Notes: generated from the sequence alone by a model not told the origin. Positions 48,633 to 57,652 are shown, counted from the first letter of the stretch. The stretch is DNA of 64,000 nt from Lacisediminihabitans sp040549525 (GCF_040549525.1 NZ_JBEPTM010000005.1:186001-250000), one strand, 5' to 3'. A program made the numbers and translations.

Positions 48633-51600
48633 ATGTTCCTGCTCGATGATGGCACCGTCGTCTATTCGGCCTCCGACCTCACTGCGACAGCCGGCTGCGA
48701 ATGGGCGGTGCTGCGCAAGCTCGATGCTCGCCTCGGGCGCATCGCTGCGCCCCCCGCGACGACCGACGACATGCTCGAGCGGGCCGCGCGCCTCGGCGAC
48801 CGGCACGAGGAACGTTTTCTCGAGCGCCTCCGAACAGAGACGACGGTGGTGGAGATTCCCCGGCCCGAACGCCCGACGGATCCGGCACAGGTGGTCGAGC
48901 TCACCACCGCCGCCTTCGAGGCCGGGGCCCCGGCGGTGTACCAGGCCGCATTCTTCGACGGACGGTTTCTCGGCTACGCGGACTTCATCATCCGCAACTC
49001 GTCCGGCGCGTACGAGGTGTACGACACCAAACTGGCCCGGCACGCCAAGATCACCGCGCTCTTGCAGCTGGCGGCCTATGGCGAGCAACTCCAGCGGCTC
49101 GGTATCCCGACCGCCGATCGGGTCTCGCTGATCCTCGGCGACGACAGCGTGAGCGAACACCGTCTCGCCGACATCCTGCCGGTGTACCGGCATCGACGCG
49201 CGCGCCTCGAACAGTTGGTCGACGAGCGGCTGGCCGACACCGCGGCCACGGAGTGGGGCGACCCCCGGTACGTCGCCTGCGGGCGCTGCGCGGTCTGCGA
49301 AGAGCAGGTGCAACTGCACCGGGATCTCCTGCTCGTGGCGGGCCTCCGCGTCACCCAGCGCGCCCGGTTGATCGAGTCGGGGATCGACACCATCGAGCTG
49401 CTGGCCGGCGCAACTGGGCCCGTGCCCGGGCTCTCCGACGCGACTCTGGCCGCCCTCCGCGAGCAGGCCCTCGTGCAGCTCTCGCCTGGCCTGGCCTGGC
49501 GGGTCGTCGCTCCCAGCGCCCTCTCCGCGATTCCCGTTTCGGACCCGGGAGACATCTTCTTCGACTTCGAGGGCGATCCATTGCACCAGGAGGGCACCGA
49601 ATGGGGGCTCGACTACCTCTTCGGGCTCGTCGAGGCCGATGAGACGTTCCGGTCGTTCTGGGCCCACGACCTTGCCGGGGAGAAGAAGGCTCTGCTCGAC
49701 TTCCTCGACTACGTGGGGGAGCGACGGCGCAGGCATCCGGCGATGCACATCTATCACTACGCGTCGTACGAGCGCACCCACCTGCTGGGGATCGCGGCAC
49801 GGCACGGGGTAGGCGAGGAGGCCGTGGACGACCTTCTGCGAAACGGGGTGCTCGTCGACCTCTACCCGATAGTGAAGCAGTCGATGCGGGTGGGAAGCCG
49901 CAGCTACTCGCTCAAGAAGCTTGAACCGCTCTACATGGGGTCGCGCGCCCGCACCGGCGTCGCCAATGCCGCCGATTCGATCACCGAGTATGTGCGCTCG
50001 CGCGAGCTTCTCAATGCCGGCGATGCGGACGGGGCGGCACGCGTTCTCGCGGAGATCGCGAGCTACAACGAGTACGACTGCGTCTCGACCCTCGCCCTGC
50101 GCGACTGGCTGCTCGACCGGGCGGCGGAGAACGCGGTGTCCCCGGCAAGCCGGGACGAGCTCGTGCTCGACGTACCCCTTCCCGAGCGCGATCCGGTCTA
50201 CGTCGAACTCTCCGCCATAGTCGCGGAGTTTCCCCCGGGGGAGCGCTCGGCCGATCAGACGGCTCTCGCGCTCGCCTCCGCCGCCATCGACTACCATCGC
50301 CGCGAAGGCAAGAGTTTCTGGTGGGATCACTTCTCCCGACTCGTCGCACCGGTCGAGGAGTGGGCCGACACGCGCAATGTCTTCGTCGTGGAGGGTGCGG
50401 AGATCGTGCGTCGCTGGGGGATCGACGGGCGTGCCCGAAACCAATCCCGCGTGCTTCGGCTCACCGGAACCGCGGCCCCCGGAAGCTCCTTCGGCGCAGC
50501 GGATGCCCCGTGGGTGGTCTACGACCCGCCGTTCCCGCCGATCGCGGCCGGTCGCGATCCCGCCACCCGGGTCGCCCACTGTCGCTCCGCTATCGTTACA
50601 GCGGACGACGGCTCTCTGCTGCTGACCGAAAGGCTGGCATCCGGAGCTCCGCCCTACGACGAGGTGCCGCTCGCGCTCACCCCCGGCTCGCCGCCGAATC
50701 CTGGCACCCAGGTCACCGCGATCTCCGAGTGGGGTCGTGCGGTGCTCGATGCCTATCCGGAGATGATTCCGAACGCGGCCCTCGATATCCTCCGCCGGAT
50801 TCCGCCTCGCGGCCTGGGCGACGCCGAGACCGACACGGGCGGAACGATCGCCGAACGGATGCGGGATTCCCTTCTCGGGCTCGATCACTCCTACCTCGCG
50901 GTGCAGGGGCCACCCGGCACGGGGAAGACCTGGAACGGCGCGCGGGTCGTGGCCGACCTGGTGCAGAACCACGGCTGGCGCATCGGCGTCGTGGCACAGT
51001 CCCATGCAACGGTGGAGAACATGCTCAGCGCGGTGGTCGCCGCCGGGCTCGAGCCCTCTCTTGTCGGCAAGAAACCGCGACCGGGTGCTGAGACCGAGCG
51101 GACCGCCTGGACGCCCCTGACCGACCAATCGCTCGGCGACTTCACCGCACAACCGGGCTTCGTCCTCGGCGGCACCGCCTGGCTGTTCAGCAACGCGGGG
51201 CGCGTGCCCCGCGACTCGCTCGACCTTCTGGTGATCGACGAGGCCGGGCAGTACTCCCTTGCTGCCACGATCGCGGCGTCCGTCAGCGCCACACGACTGC
51301 TGTTGCTCGGCGATCCGCAGCAGCTGCCGCAGGTGAGCCAGGGCACGCATCCGGAGCCGGTGGATGTCTCGGCCCTGGGGTGGTTGAGCGACGGGCACGA
51401 CGTGCTGCCGCCCGAGTTCGGCTTCTTCCTCGACGTGAGTCACCGCATGCATCCGGCCGTGTGCGCGCCCGTGTCGAGGCTGTCCTATGAGGGCAGACTG
51501 CACTCGTATCCCTCGGACCGAAGTCTCGCCGGCGTCGCGCCCGGGCTGCATCCGGTGCCGGTCATGGCTCACGACAATTCGACATCGTCTCCAGAGGAGG

Positions 51601-52046
51601 CGGCCGCCGTGCTCGCGATCGTGCGGGACATGGTGGGACGCGCCTGGACCTCGGCAGGGACCACCGCACCGCTCAGGCCGGACGACGTCATCGTGGTTGC
51701 GCCATACAACGCGCACGTCCAGCTGCTGCGCGAGACGCTCGACGCGGCGGGCTTAGAGGCGGTGGCGGTGGGCACCGTCGACCGGTTCCAGGGCAGGGAG
51801 GCGGCCGTCGCGATCGTCTCGCTCGCGGCGTCCTCTGCTGCCGATGTGCCGCGCGGGCTCGAGTTCCTGCTTCTCGCCAACCGACTGAATGTCGCGATCT
51901 CGCGAGCCCAGTGGGCGGCCTGGCTCGTCTATTCGCCCGGGATCACCGAAGCGCTGCCCACCAGCATCACGGCGCTGGCCCAGCTGAGCGCGTTCATCAC
52001 CCTCGTGGAGTCCCCGGGGCAGGCGACACCTGCCCTTCGGCCCTGA
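48633..52046 (+). CDS. TM0106-type RecB-like nuclease fused to a Dna2/UPF1-like SF1 helicase
   Basis: 1137 residues. The N-terminus is a PD-(D/E)xK nuclease (TM0106 family): FLGYADFII, AYEVYDTKLARHAK, with four Cys at C22 and C216, C219, C222 (ACGRCAVC) spaced as an Fe-S cluster pair like AddB or Dna2. A middle RNase H-like region (IFFDFEGDPLH) follows, then an SF1 helicase: Walker A VQGPPGTGKT (K765), VIDEAGQYSL, GDPQQLPQVSQG, and NVAISRAQWA. Such proteins combine 4Fe-4S-stabilised nuclease and helicase, and probably process DNA or RNA ends. GGAGG lies 7 nt before the ATG. No CRISPR or other defence genes were seen nearby; a repair role is more likely. Confidence 0.88.
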   Translation: MFLLDDGTVVYSASDLTATAGCEWAVLRKLDARLGRIAAPPATTDDMLERAARLGDRHEERFLERLRTETTVVEIPRPERPTDPAQVVELTTAAFEAGAPAVYQAAFFDGRFLGYADFIIRNSSGAYEVYDTKLARHAKITALLQLAAYGEQLQRLGIPTADRVSLILGDDSVSEHRLADILPVYRHRRARLEQLVDERLADTAATEWGDPRYVACGRCAVCEEQVQLHRDLLLVAGLRVTQRARLIESGIDTIELLAGATGPVPGLSDATLAALREQALVQLSPGLAWRVVAPSALSAIPVSDPGDIFFDFEGDPLHQEGTEWGLDYLFGLVEADETFRSFWAHDLAGEKKALLDFLDYVGERRRRHPAMHIYHYASYERTHLLGIAARHGVGEEAVDDLLRNGVLVDLYPIVKQSMRVGSRSYSLKKLEPLYMGSRARTGVANAADSITEYVRSRELLNAGDADGAARVLAEIASYNEYDCVSTLALRDWLLDRAAENAVSPASRDELVLDVPLPERDPVYVELSAIVAEFPPGERSADQTALALASAAIDYHRREGKSFWWDHFSRLVAPVEEWADTRNVFVVEGAEIVRRWGIDGRARNQSRVLRLTGTAAPGSSFGAADAPWVVYDPPFPPIAAGRDPATRVAHCRSAIVTADDGSLLLTERLASGAPPYDEVPLALTPGSPPNPGTQVTAISEWGRAVLDAYPEMIPNAALDILRRIPPRGLGDAETDTGGTIAERMRDSLLGLDHSYLAVQGPPGTGKTWNGARVVADLVQNHGWRIGVVAQSHATVENMLSAVVAAGLEPSLVGKKPRPGAETERTAWTPLTDQSLGDFTAQPGFVLGGTAWLFSNAGRVPRDSLDLLVIDEAGQYSLAATIAASVSATRLLLLGDPQQLPQVSQGTHPEPVDVSALGWLSDGHDVLPPEFGFFLDVSHRMHPAVCAPVSRLSYEGRLHSYPSDRSLAGVAPGLHPVPVMAHDNSTSSPEEAAAVLAIVRDMVGRAWTSAGTTAPLRPDDVIVVAPYNAHVQLLRETLDAAGLEAVAVGTVDRFQGREAAVAIVSLAASSAADVPRGLEFLLLANRLNVAISRAQWAAWLVYSPGITEALPTSITALAQLSAFITLVESPGQATPALRP

Positions 52047-52066
52047 GGATGGGCCACAACAGCAAA

Positions 52067-52093
52067 GGTGCCCCGGCGGTCGGCCGGGGCACC
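52067..52093. terminator. Strong bidirectional terminator
   Basis: GGTGCCCCGGC and GCCGGGGCACC form a perfect 11-bp stem with a 5-nt loop, 20 bp after the nuclease-helicase stop. On the minus strand it is followed by TTTGCTGTTG and serves the convergent gene at 52120 too. Confidence 0.75.
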
Positions 52094-52119
52094 CTCTGTT
52101 CGACTCTGCTGCTGCCGAA

Positions 52120-52455
52120 TCAGTCGTGACGTTCGGTGCGGTCCTTTTCGGTCTCGGAGAGCTCCGAATCGGTGTACTCGCCCTCGTGCTCGGATGACTC
52201 CGAGCGATCCGAGGTGTGCGATCCGTCCGCGAACTCTTCGTCGGTGAACTTGCCGTCCGGCTCGTGTTCGTCGCGAGCGTCTCCTGCGTTGTCAGTCATT
52301 CTTCCTCCGCTGTCCTCTGGGGTGGTGTCGTCGTCATTGCCGTGAGCGCTGTCTCCCTGCTCTGAGCCGGGAGCCACGAGGTCTGCGTCGGCGGGCATCT
52401 CGCCGTCGCCGTAGACCGCATCGGCTTTCGCGTGATCGGTTGATGGACCGCTCAT
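52120..52455 (-). CDS. Highly acidic hypothetical protein
   Basis: 111 residues, strongly acidic and Ser/Asp/Glu-rich, with no hydrophobic core; likely intrinsically disordered. AAGGAG lies 7 nt before the ATG at 52455. A second in-frame ATG near 52299 (MTDNAGD) has GGAGGA just before it, giving a possible shorter product. Two imperfect copies of a D/E-G-x-x-T-D-x-E motif (DGKFTDEEF and EGEYTDSEL) suggest internal duplication. Function unknown; similar small acidic proteins are common next to stress genes in this bacterial group. Confidence 0.6.
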   Translation of the reverse strand: MSGPSTDHAKADAVYGDGEMPADADLVAPGSEQGDSAHGNDDDTTPEDSGGRMTDNAGDARDEHEPDGKFTDEEFADGSHTSDRSESSEHEGEYTDSELSETEKDRTERHD

Positions 52456-52674
52456 AGGCATTCTCCTTCTACGACCGCGTCGACACTGTCGCACTCCCAC
52501 GATAGACAGGGCGAGGGCGATTACTAGCCCCCATTGCGGAATTGTCGCCGCACGAGAGGGCCCGATCCAGAATTCTCACAGGCGAGGAATGTCGTGCGGA
52601 TGCCGTGGGCCACCGTAGGCTTTTGCGGTGGCCTCCGACCGGTGTGCCCTATGGGCGAGTCGAGCGGGATCCCA

Positions 52675-53367
52675 GTGATCAGAGTCATCAGTTACAACCT
52701 GCGAAAGAACCACGCCAGCGGCGAGCTCGTGGAGCTCGTGCAGAGGTTCAACCCGGATGTTCTGTGCCTGCAGGAATGCGACACCACGGACCTGCCCGCG
52801 GATGTCGGACACCTCCATCTTGCGGATTCCACCAAGCGCAACAGGCTCGGCCTCGCGGTCTATTTCCGCACCGACCGTTTCAGCGCGCTCGAGACCCAGG
52901 CCTTCTCGCTCAAGAAGTCCCTGCACGACATGGTGCTGAAGCCCGCGCACGAAAGGCTGATCGGCACGCGGTTGGTCGACCACGAGACCGATCGTGAGCT
53001 CGTGGTGGCCTCGTTCCACGCCGCTCCGCTCACCGCGCGCAATTCGCTGCGCCGGGAGCAGATTCGTGCGGCTCACGAGCTGCTGCTCACCCTCGGACAC
53101 GGTCTTCCCACCCTGATGGTCGGCGACTACAACTATCCGCTGTTCACTAACTCACTCACCCAGAAGGTGAATGAATCGGGCTATGACCTGTCCCTCAGCG
53201 ATCGCCGCACCTATACGCGGTACAAGTTCTTCCGCGGTCACTTCGACTTCGCGACCTCCGTTGGCCTGGGCATCGACAATGTCGAGACTCTGCAGCGCGG
53301 GGCATCCGACCACATGCCGATCATGGTGAGCGCGTCGTACCGCGAGAATGCGGTTGCCACTCTCTAG
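52675..53367 (+). CDS. Endonuclease/exonuclease/phosphatase family protein (second copy)
   Basis: 230 residues. IRVISYNLRKNHA, VLCLQECDTTDL (metal-binding Glu), LVVASFHAAPL, LMVGDYNYPLF (GDxN) and ASDHMPIMVS (catalytic His/Asp) give the full fold. Different from the copy at 26602-27426. The GTG at 52675 is preferred since the first beta strand begins right after it; an ATG at 52651 adds eight residues. No signal peptide. Substrate unknown, may be DNA or a phospholipid. Confidence 0.85.
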   Translation: MIRVISYNLRKNHASGELVELVQRFNPDVLCLQECDTTDLPADVGHLHLADSTKRNRLGLAVYFRTDRFSALETQAFSLKKSLHDMVLKPAHERLIGTRLVDHETDRELVVASFHAAPLTARNSLRREQIRAAHELLLTLGHGLPTLMVGDYNYPLFTNSLTQKVNESGYDLSLSDRRTYTRYKFFRGHFDFATSVGLGIDNVETLQRGASDHMPIMVSASYRENAVATL

Positions 53368-53512
53368 CCTTCACACTCTTCTCGGGTGGGCGACATCCCC
53401 TGCACGTCCCGGCCTCGTACGCAAGCCCTTTGACGGCGGCGTCCGCAGGGGGTTTGCTGGTGAGCAGCGCACGAATCGCGCACACCACTTGTCGCACCGG
53501 CGGAGGAATTCC

Positions 53513-53794
53513 ATGCGCTATTCACACCAGGCCCAGTTGAGCGAGATCAGCGAGCTTCCCGCCCTCGGGGAGCCCCCGGTCACCTTCTGGAGCGGAAACC
53601 TGCGCCACGCCATCGCCGTGCAGGATGGCGGGAGCTGGTCCCTTCTCGAATCCTCCGGATCGCTCGTGGGGGAGTTCGTCAGCGAGGATGCGGGGTTCGC
53701 GGTCGTCGACGACGAGAACGGGGAGCGGGAGCGGTTCGAGACCTGGAGGTCCGCCGTGCGCCACATCCTGCGCCGCGGCCTTCGCGCGGCCTGA
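53513..53794 (+). CDS. Hypothetical protein
   Basis: 93 residues, not recognised. GGAGGA 5 nt before the ATG gives a confident start. Beta-rich middle (VTFWSGNLRHAIAVQDGGSWSLLES, then LVGEFVSEDAGFAVVDDENG) and a basic C-terminal helix (AVRHILRRGLRAA). Soluble. Convergent with the DUF2269-like gene. Confidence 0.6.
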   Translation: MRYSHQAQLSEISELPALGEPPVTFWSGNLRHAIAVQDGGSWSLLESSGSLVGEFVSEDAGFAVVDDENGERERFETWRSAVRHILRRGLRAA

Positions 53795-53804
53795 CTCCCG
53801 TAGC

Positions 53805-53829
53805 CCCCCGTCGCCGGCCGGCCGCGGGG
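53805..53829. terminator. GC-rich hairpin between convergent genes
   Basis: CCCCG...CGGGG outer stem with inner CCGG/CCGG pairing (one mismatch, one wobble) between the ends of two convergent genes. Confidence 0.4.
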
Positions 53830-53846
53830 TGCAGCAGGAGACGGTC

Positions 53847-54305
53847 CTAGGGCCTCCAGACCATCAGCACCACCACGGCGACCAGCAGCAGGCTCGCGAG
53901 GCCGGAGCCACCGGCGATCGCACCGTAGCCGGCGGGACGACCGGAAGGGACTGCGCCGTCAGAGCCGCTCGCCTCTGAGACGCCGGCGGCGACTCGTTTC
54001 ATCGCCGGAACGGTGACGAAGAGGTTGATCCCGAGGGCGAGCACGTACAGCACGATCGAGCCGATGATCCAGCCCGACGCGAAGCTGAAGTGATCCTTCG
54101 GATCGCTCATCCCCAGCACGGCGAAACCGAGCACGAACACGATGAGCGAGAGCAGCGTGAAGGTGGATGTCGCGCGGGCCAGAGACTGCACCTGCGCCCC
54201 GTTCCCGGCGCGGGCCGCACGCATGGCAGTCATCGGCAGAATCGCCATCGGACCGATGATGAAGACGGCGGAGACGACGTGGAGAACATTGAACAGGGTG
54301 TCCAT
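53847..54305 (-). CDS. DUF2269-like membrane protein
   Basis: 152 residues, four helices. VLHVVSAVFIIGPMAILPMTAMRAAR at the N-terminus and GWIIGSIVLYVLALGINLFVTVPAMKRV match the DUF2269 integral membrane family (HxxGxxxxxG-like His near the first helix). The C-terminus is a single helix. AAAGG 5-6 nt before the ATG at 54305. The upstream USP gene ends 32 bp away on the same strand, so they are probably co-transcribed. Confidence 0.75.
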   Translation of the reverse strand: MDTLFNVLHVVSAVFIIGPMAILPMTAMRAARAGNGAQVQSLARATSTFTLLSLIVFVLGFAVLGMSDPKDHFSFASGWIIGSIVLYVLALGINLFVTVPAMKRVAAGVSEASGSDGAVPSGRPAGYGAIAGGSGLASLLLVAVVVLMVWRP

Positions 54306-54337
54306 GGTGACCTTTCGGAAGTGAAGTCGAAGCGGAT

Positions 54338-55189
54338 TCAGGCGACGGCCGGGAGCACAGCAGGGGGCACGATCGCGATCGGGCACTGCAGGTGCATCAC
54401 CAGTTCATGACCGACCGAGCCCAGCATCCACTCTGCCAGCCCGTGACGATGATGAGTGCCAACCACGACGAGTTCCATCTTCTGCGCGCCACCCTGGAGC
54501 GCAAGGGACGGGGTCGCATAGCTGAGTTTCTGCCGCAGCGAGAGCGTCCCGTGGCGGCTCGCGACGGAGGATGCAGCGGAGGCGAGCAGTTCGGCATGTG
54601 CTTCGTGGATCGCCTGCTCGACGGTGCCCGCCCCCAGCAGTTGAGGGGTCACCATCGGCGGCAGCTCCCACGCGCGCACCATCAGCAGCTCCCGGCCGAG
54701 ACGTTCGGCCTCAGCGGCGGCGAACTCCTGGGCTCTCTCGGAGGTGGGTTCATCGACTCCGACCACCACCGGACCGGTCGAGGGGCGCCAGCCGACCGGA
54801 ACGATGATCACGGGACACGCGCTGCGAGCTGCGATCGCCAGTGGCACTGTGGCGCCCAACAGCCCGGCAAGCCGTCCGACCTCGTGAGATCCGATGACCA
54901 TGAGATCGGCGCTCTTCGATTCGCGAGCGAGCCGGTCGACGGCATCTCCCCGGAGCAACGCCATCTCGACCTTCCCTCGCGGTGCCACCGCCGAAAAGCG
55001 GGCCGCGGCCCTCCCGAGGGCCTGCGCCGCCTGAAGTTGTGTGAGCGAATTCCTGCGGGAGGTGCCGGACTCGTCGATCGTGACCAGCCGCACGTCCACC
55101 GCGGTGGTCGACGCTCGGGCGAGCGTCCACTCGAGGGCCACCGCACTCGCGATCCCACCGTCGATGGCAAGGATGATTCTCTCGGGCAT
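54338..55189 (-). CDS. Universal stress protein, two USP domains
   Basis: 283 residues. Two UspA-type domains in tandem (about 1-135 and 140-283). First: IILAIDGGIASAVALEWTLARA and GSHEVGRLAGLLGATVPLAIA; second: VVVGVDEPTSERAQEF and LVVVGTHHRHGLAEWMLGSVGHELVMH with the ATP-binding GxxxxG(x)9GS/T layout (VGTHHRHG...GSVG). USPs help survival in stationary phase or hypoxia; two-domain forms are typical of actinobacteria. Cytosolic. A second USP gene begins at 63552. Confidence 0.9.
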   Translation of the reverse strand: MPERIILAIDGGIASAVALEWTLARASTTAVDVRLVTIDESGTSRRNSLTQLQAAQALGRAAARFSAVAPRGKVEMALLRGDAVDRLARESKSADLMVIGSHEVGRLAGLLGATVPLAIAARSACPVIIVPVGWRPSTGPVVVGVDEPTSERAQEFAAAEAERLGRELLMVRAWELPPMVTPQLLGAGTVEQAIHEAHAELLASAASSVASRHGTLSLRQKLSYATPSLALQGGAQKMELVVVGTHHRHGLAEWMLGSVGHELVMHLQCPIAIVPPAVLPAVA

Positions 55190-55328
55190 TGCCGGACGAT
55201 CCTTCCGCAGCGGGCATCCGCCTGGCTGACGGGAGCGTGTACTCAGGATGCCGAGGGTGACAGCTCTGCCCCGGGACTAAAGACCCCCGACTGCCTCAGC
55301 GGCGCCCCCGCTCCGGCGAGGCCCTCAG

Positions 55329-55790
55329 CTAGGAGGCCACGGCCTCGATGGAGGCGAGTTGCTCCGCAACCGACAGGAGCAGCGCCGAACAGGCGCGGAG
55401 GTCTTCCTCCTTGAGACCTTCGGTGGCGATTCCGATCGAGCTTTCGAACTCGCGGTAGTGCTGTTTCATGAGTTCGTCCGCAGCGGGGGTGAGCTCGAGG
55501 AACAGGCTGCGCCGATCGCTCGGATGGTCGACCCGGCGCATCAGTTGCGCCTCGACGAGCCGGGTGGAGATCGCCGTGACGGCGCCGGTGGTCATCTCCA
55601 TCGACTCAGCGAGCTCTTTCGGGGTCACGCTCCCCGCCTCGGCCACCCGGGACAGGGCACGAAGCTCACTGCCGGTCACGCCGGCCTCACGCGAGATGCG
55701 GTGGCGGTTGCTGTCGAGCGCTCGCAGAAAAACGAGCGCGGCGGCGGGGAATCCGTCGAGCGTATGGGCGGACCCGAACTGCTTGTACAT
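55329..55790 (-). CDS. MarR family transcriptional regulator
   Basis: 153 residues. Winged helix region: TGSELRALSRVAEAGSVTPKELAESMEMTTGAVTAISTRLVEAQLMRRV and wing DHPSDRRSLFLELT (the D-R-R pattern is standard). It binds palindromic operators as a dimer and is released by small phenolic or drug-like ligands in relatives. AGGGG is 5 nt before the ATG at 55790. It faces a TetR gene divergently across 151 bp, so it likely controls itself and the TetR gene. Confidence 0.9.
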   Translation of the reverse strand: MYKQFGSAHTLDGFPAAALVFLRALDSNRHRISREAGVTGSELRALSRVAEAGSVTPKELAESMEMTTGAVTAISTRLVEAQLMRRVDHPSDRRSLFLELTPAADELMKQHYREFESSIGIATEGLKEEDLRACSALLLSVAEQLASIEAVAS

Positions 55791-55866
55791 GAGAACCCCT
55801 ATCTATCGAGTCGTCAGATCCGGATGCTCCCGGGCGCAACTCGAAGTGTACGTTTGTCAAGGTCTA

Positions 55867-55877
55867 GTATTTCATAC
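55867..55877. promoter_or_regulatory. Small palindrome in the MarR/TetR divergent region
   Basis: GTATTTCATAC (4-3-4) within the 151-bp divergent promoter region, AT-richer than its surroundings; a possible MarR or TetR operator half-site. A TTGTCA (55855) and, on the minus strand, TTGACA nearby are possible -35 elements. Confidence 0.3.
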
Positions 55878-55941
55878 GCTGAATGGCTTGTACTTTGAGA
55901 TGTGTATGCGCCGCCGGCTCGCGGCGATCGAAAGGAATCCG

Positions 55942-56721
55942 ATGCTTTCGTCAGAGGACACTCCCGCCGCGACCCTGAGGCGGCCCGCTGAACTCGCGCT
56001 GGACGCGAGAGAGGTTGCGCTGAGCACATCACTGCGAGAACGCCTCAGCGATGCGGCCTACCCCCTGTTCATCCGTCGAGGAGTGCGGGATGTCAGCCTG
56101 CATGACATCGAGCGCGCCGCGGGTGTCGACGCAGACGAGCTCGCCTCGGTGTACGCCTCCCGGGATGAGGCCGCCGCTGAGTTCCTCGCTCGACACGCCC
56201 GTGACTGGACCGTCGGCACCGTCGAAGCCGGAGCGCGTGCGCGCGGAAACACCGCGGAGGAACGACTTCTCGCCATCTTCGACGTGTTCGACGAATGGTT
56301 TCATCGCGAGGACTTCGAGGCGTGCTCGTTCATCAGCGTCATGCTCGAGATGGGTGCGAAGCATCCGCTCGGCAAGGCCTGCATCGAATATCTCGGGCAG
56401 AGTCGCCAGATCGTGACGGCCCTCGCCGAGGAGATGGGACTGCCAGAGCCTGACCAGTTTGCACGCTCCTGGCACATCCTGATGAAGGGCTCGATCATCG
56501 CGGCAGCCGAGGGGGATCTCCGTGCCGCCCGGCACGCCCAGACCATGGCGCGAGCCCTGATCCGTGAGCACCGGGAGGTCGGGCTCACCCAGACGGACGG
56601 CACCGGGGTCGAGTGGAGCGAGTGGGATGACGTGCTCAGCGATCAGGACTCACCCAGAAGCTCCGGCGGAGTCTCCGGCCTCGAGGCAGACGCTGCCTTC
56701 GAATTCGAGTACGGCCTGTGA
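55942..56721 (+). CDS. TetR/AcrR family transcriptional regulator
   Basis: 259 residues. N-terminal TetR HTH about residues 30-75 (AAYPLFIRRGVRDVSLHDIERAAGVDADELASVYASRDEAAAEFL), then a ligand-binding domain (FDVFDEWFHREDFEACSFISVM, HPLGKACIEYLGQSRQIV). AAAGGA 5 nt before the ATG at 55942. A C-terminal extension of about 40 acidic residues is unusual. It is divergent to the MarR gene. Regulated genes unknown. Confidence 0.88.
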   Translation: MLSSEDTPAATLRRPAELALDAREVALSTSLRERLSDAAYPLFIRRGVRDVSLHDIERAAGVDADELASVYASRDEAAAEFLARHARDWTVGTVEAGARARGNTAEERLLAIFDVFDEWFHREDFEACSFISVMLEMGAKHPLGKACIEYLGQSRQIVTALAEEMGLPEPDQFARSWHILMKGSIIAAAEGDLRAARHAQTMARALIREHREVGLTQTDGTGVEWSEWDDVLSDQDSPRSSGGVSGLEADAAFEFEYGL

Positions 56722-56743
56722 GCAGACACCGCTTCTGGTGAAC

Positions 56744-56763
56744 TGAGCTGAGCTGAGCTGAGC
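56744..56763. repeat. Four copies of TGAGC
   Basis: TGAGC at 56744, 56749, 56754 and 56759, directly after the TetR stop codon; a short slippage-type microsatellite. Confidence 0.5.
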
Positions 56764-56778
56764 CTCGCTGAGGGGGGT

Positions 56779-56807
56779 GCTGGAGGCCATCCCGAACGGC
56801 CTCCAGC
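56779..56807. terminator. Hairpin terminator between TetR and ApbE genes
   Basis: GCTGGAGGCC and GGCCTCCAGC form a perfect 10-bp stem with a 9-nt loop between the convergent tetR-type and apbE genes. The following 80 bp is AT-richer and contains a repeated TAGCTGYTC. Confidence 0.55.
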
Positions 56808-56887
56808 GGCGCCGCCCAAGGCGCACTGGATATCCTAGCTGTTCTCACTTAGGTATCTAGCTGCTCAATCAGTGAGACACCTCAGTG

Positions 56888-57652
56888 TCAGGAAATTCCC
56901 GGCTCAAGCCGCTCGAGAGCGGCACTGAGGCCCGGGGTTGCGGCGAGCGAACCGTCGCGGGCGACAGTGAGCACATCGATCGACCAGCGCTCGACGAACG
57001 AGGCGAGGGCGTCCGGTCCTCCAGCGATGATGGCGGTGGCGAGTACGTCGGCCGTCTCGATGTCGTCGGCCACGACAGTCACCTGGAGATAGCTCCGGTC
57101 GATCGCGGTGGCTGTCCAGATGTGATCGCCGCGTTCCGCGCTCCCGGAGGTGGCGACGGCATGGCGGCTGCCGTCAACCGGGATGCTGAAGAGGAGAGCG
57201 TTGCGGTCAGCGGGATCGACCACACCGACTCGCCAGGGCGAGCCGTCCGGTTGATTGCCCGCGCAGAGCACATCGCCGCCCGCATTCAGGCACCAGTCCG
57301 AGAACCCCCGGTCGAGCAGTTCGTCCGCCGCCGCCTGCATCGCCAGTGCCTTGACTGTGCCGTTCAGGTCGATGACGCCATCGGGACGGTGAGGGGTGAA
57401 TGCTCCGCCGGTGTCGTCCCGCCACCGAAGGGCGGAGGCATAGGTCGACCTCAACTCGTCGCTCGATGCGGTCAGTGCTAGCTGCCCGCTCGCCACGCGG
57501 GAGAGTTCGGAATCCACAGCGTAGAGGCTGAAGCGCTCGTCGAATGCGCTGAAGTGCCGCGTGACCGCTGTCACGGCATCCGCGACACCGGGTGCGTCCG
57601 CGATGGCGAGGGACACGACGGTGCCCATCGTCTCGAAGACGTGTGAACCCAC
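56888..57652 (-). CDS. apbE: FAD:protein FMN transferase (ApbE/flavinyltransferase)
   Basis: 254 residues. ApbE transfers FMN from FAD to a Thr or Ser of target proteins. VVSLAIADAPGVADAVTAVTRHFSAFDERFSLY opens the domain and VIDLNGTVKALAMQAAADEL is the FAD-binding/catalytic region, slightly different from the common DLGGIGKGYA. The GTG start at 57652 is 4 nt after the stop of the FMN-binding gene. No signal peptide, so cytosolic unlike many ApbE proteins that are lipoproteins; targets are probably modified before export, or its export signal is missing. Last gene of a cluster with the ferric-reductase-like protein. Confidence 0.88.
   Translation of the reverse strand: MGSHVFETMGTVVSLAIADAPGVADAVTAVTRHFSAFDERFSLYAVDSELSRVASGQLALTASSDELRSTYASALRWRDDTGGAFTPHRPDGVIDLNGTVKALAMQAAADELLDRGFSDWCLNAGGDVLCAGNQPDGSPWRVGVVDPADRNALLFSIPVDGSRHAVATSGSAERGDHIWTATAIDRSYLQVTVVADDIETADVLATAIIAGGPDALASFVERWSIDVLTVARDGSLAATPGLSAALERLEPGIS

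Noticed and set aside
48555..51716. 1053-codon frame antisense to the nuclease-helicase gene
   Set aside because: No recognisable domain, and its composition (His/Gly/Arg/Glu-rich) is that of the reverse strand of a high-GC gene.
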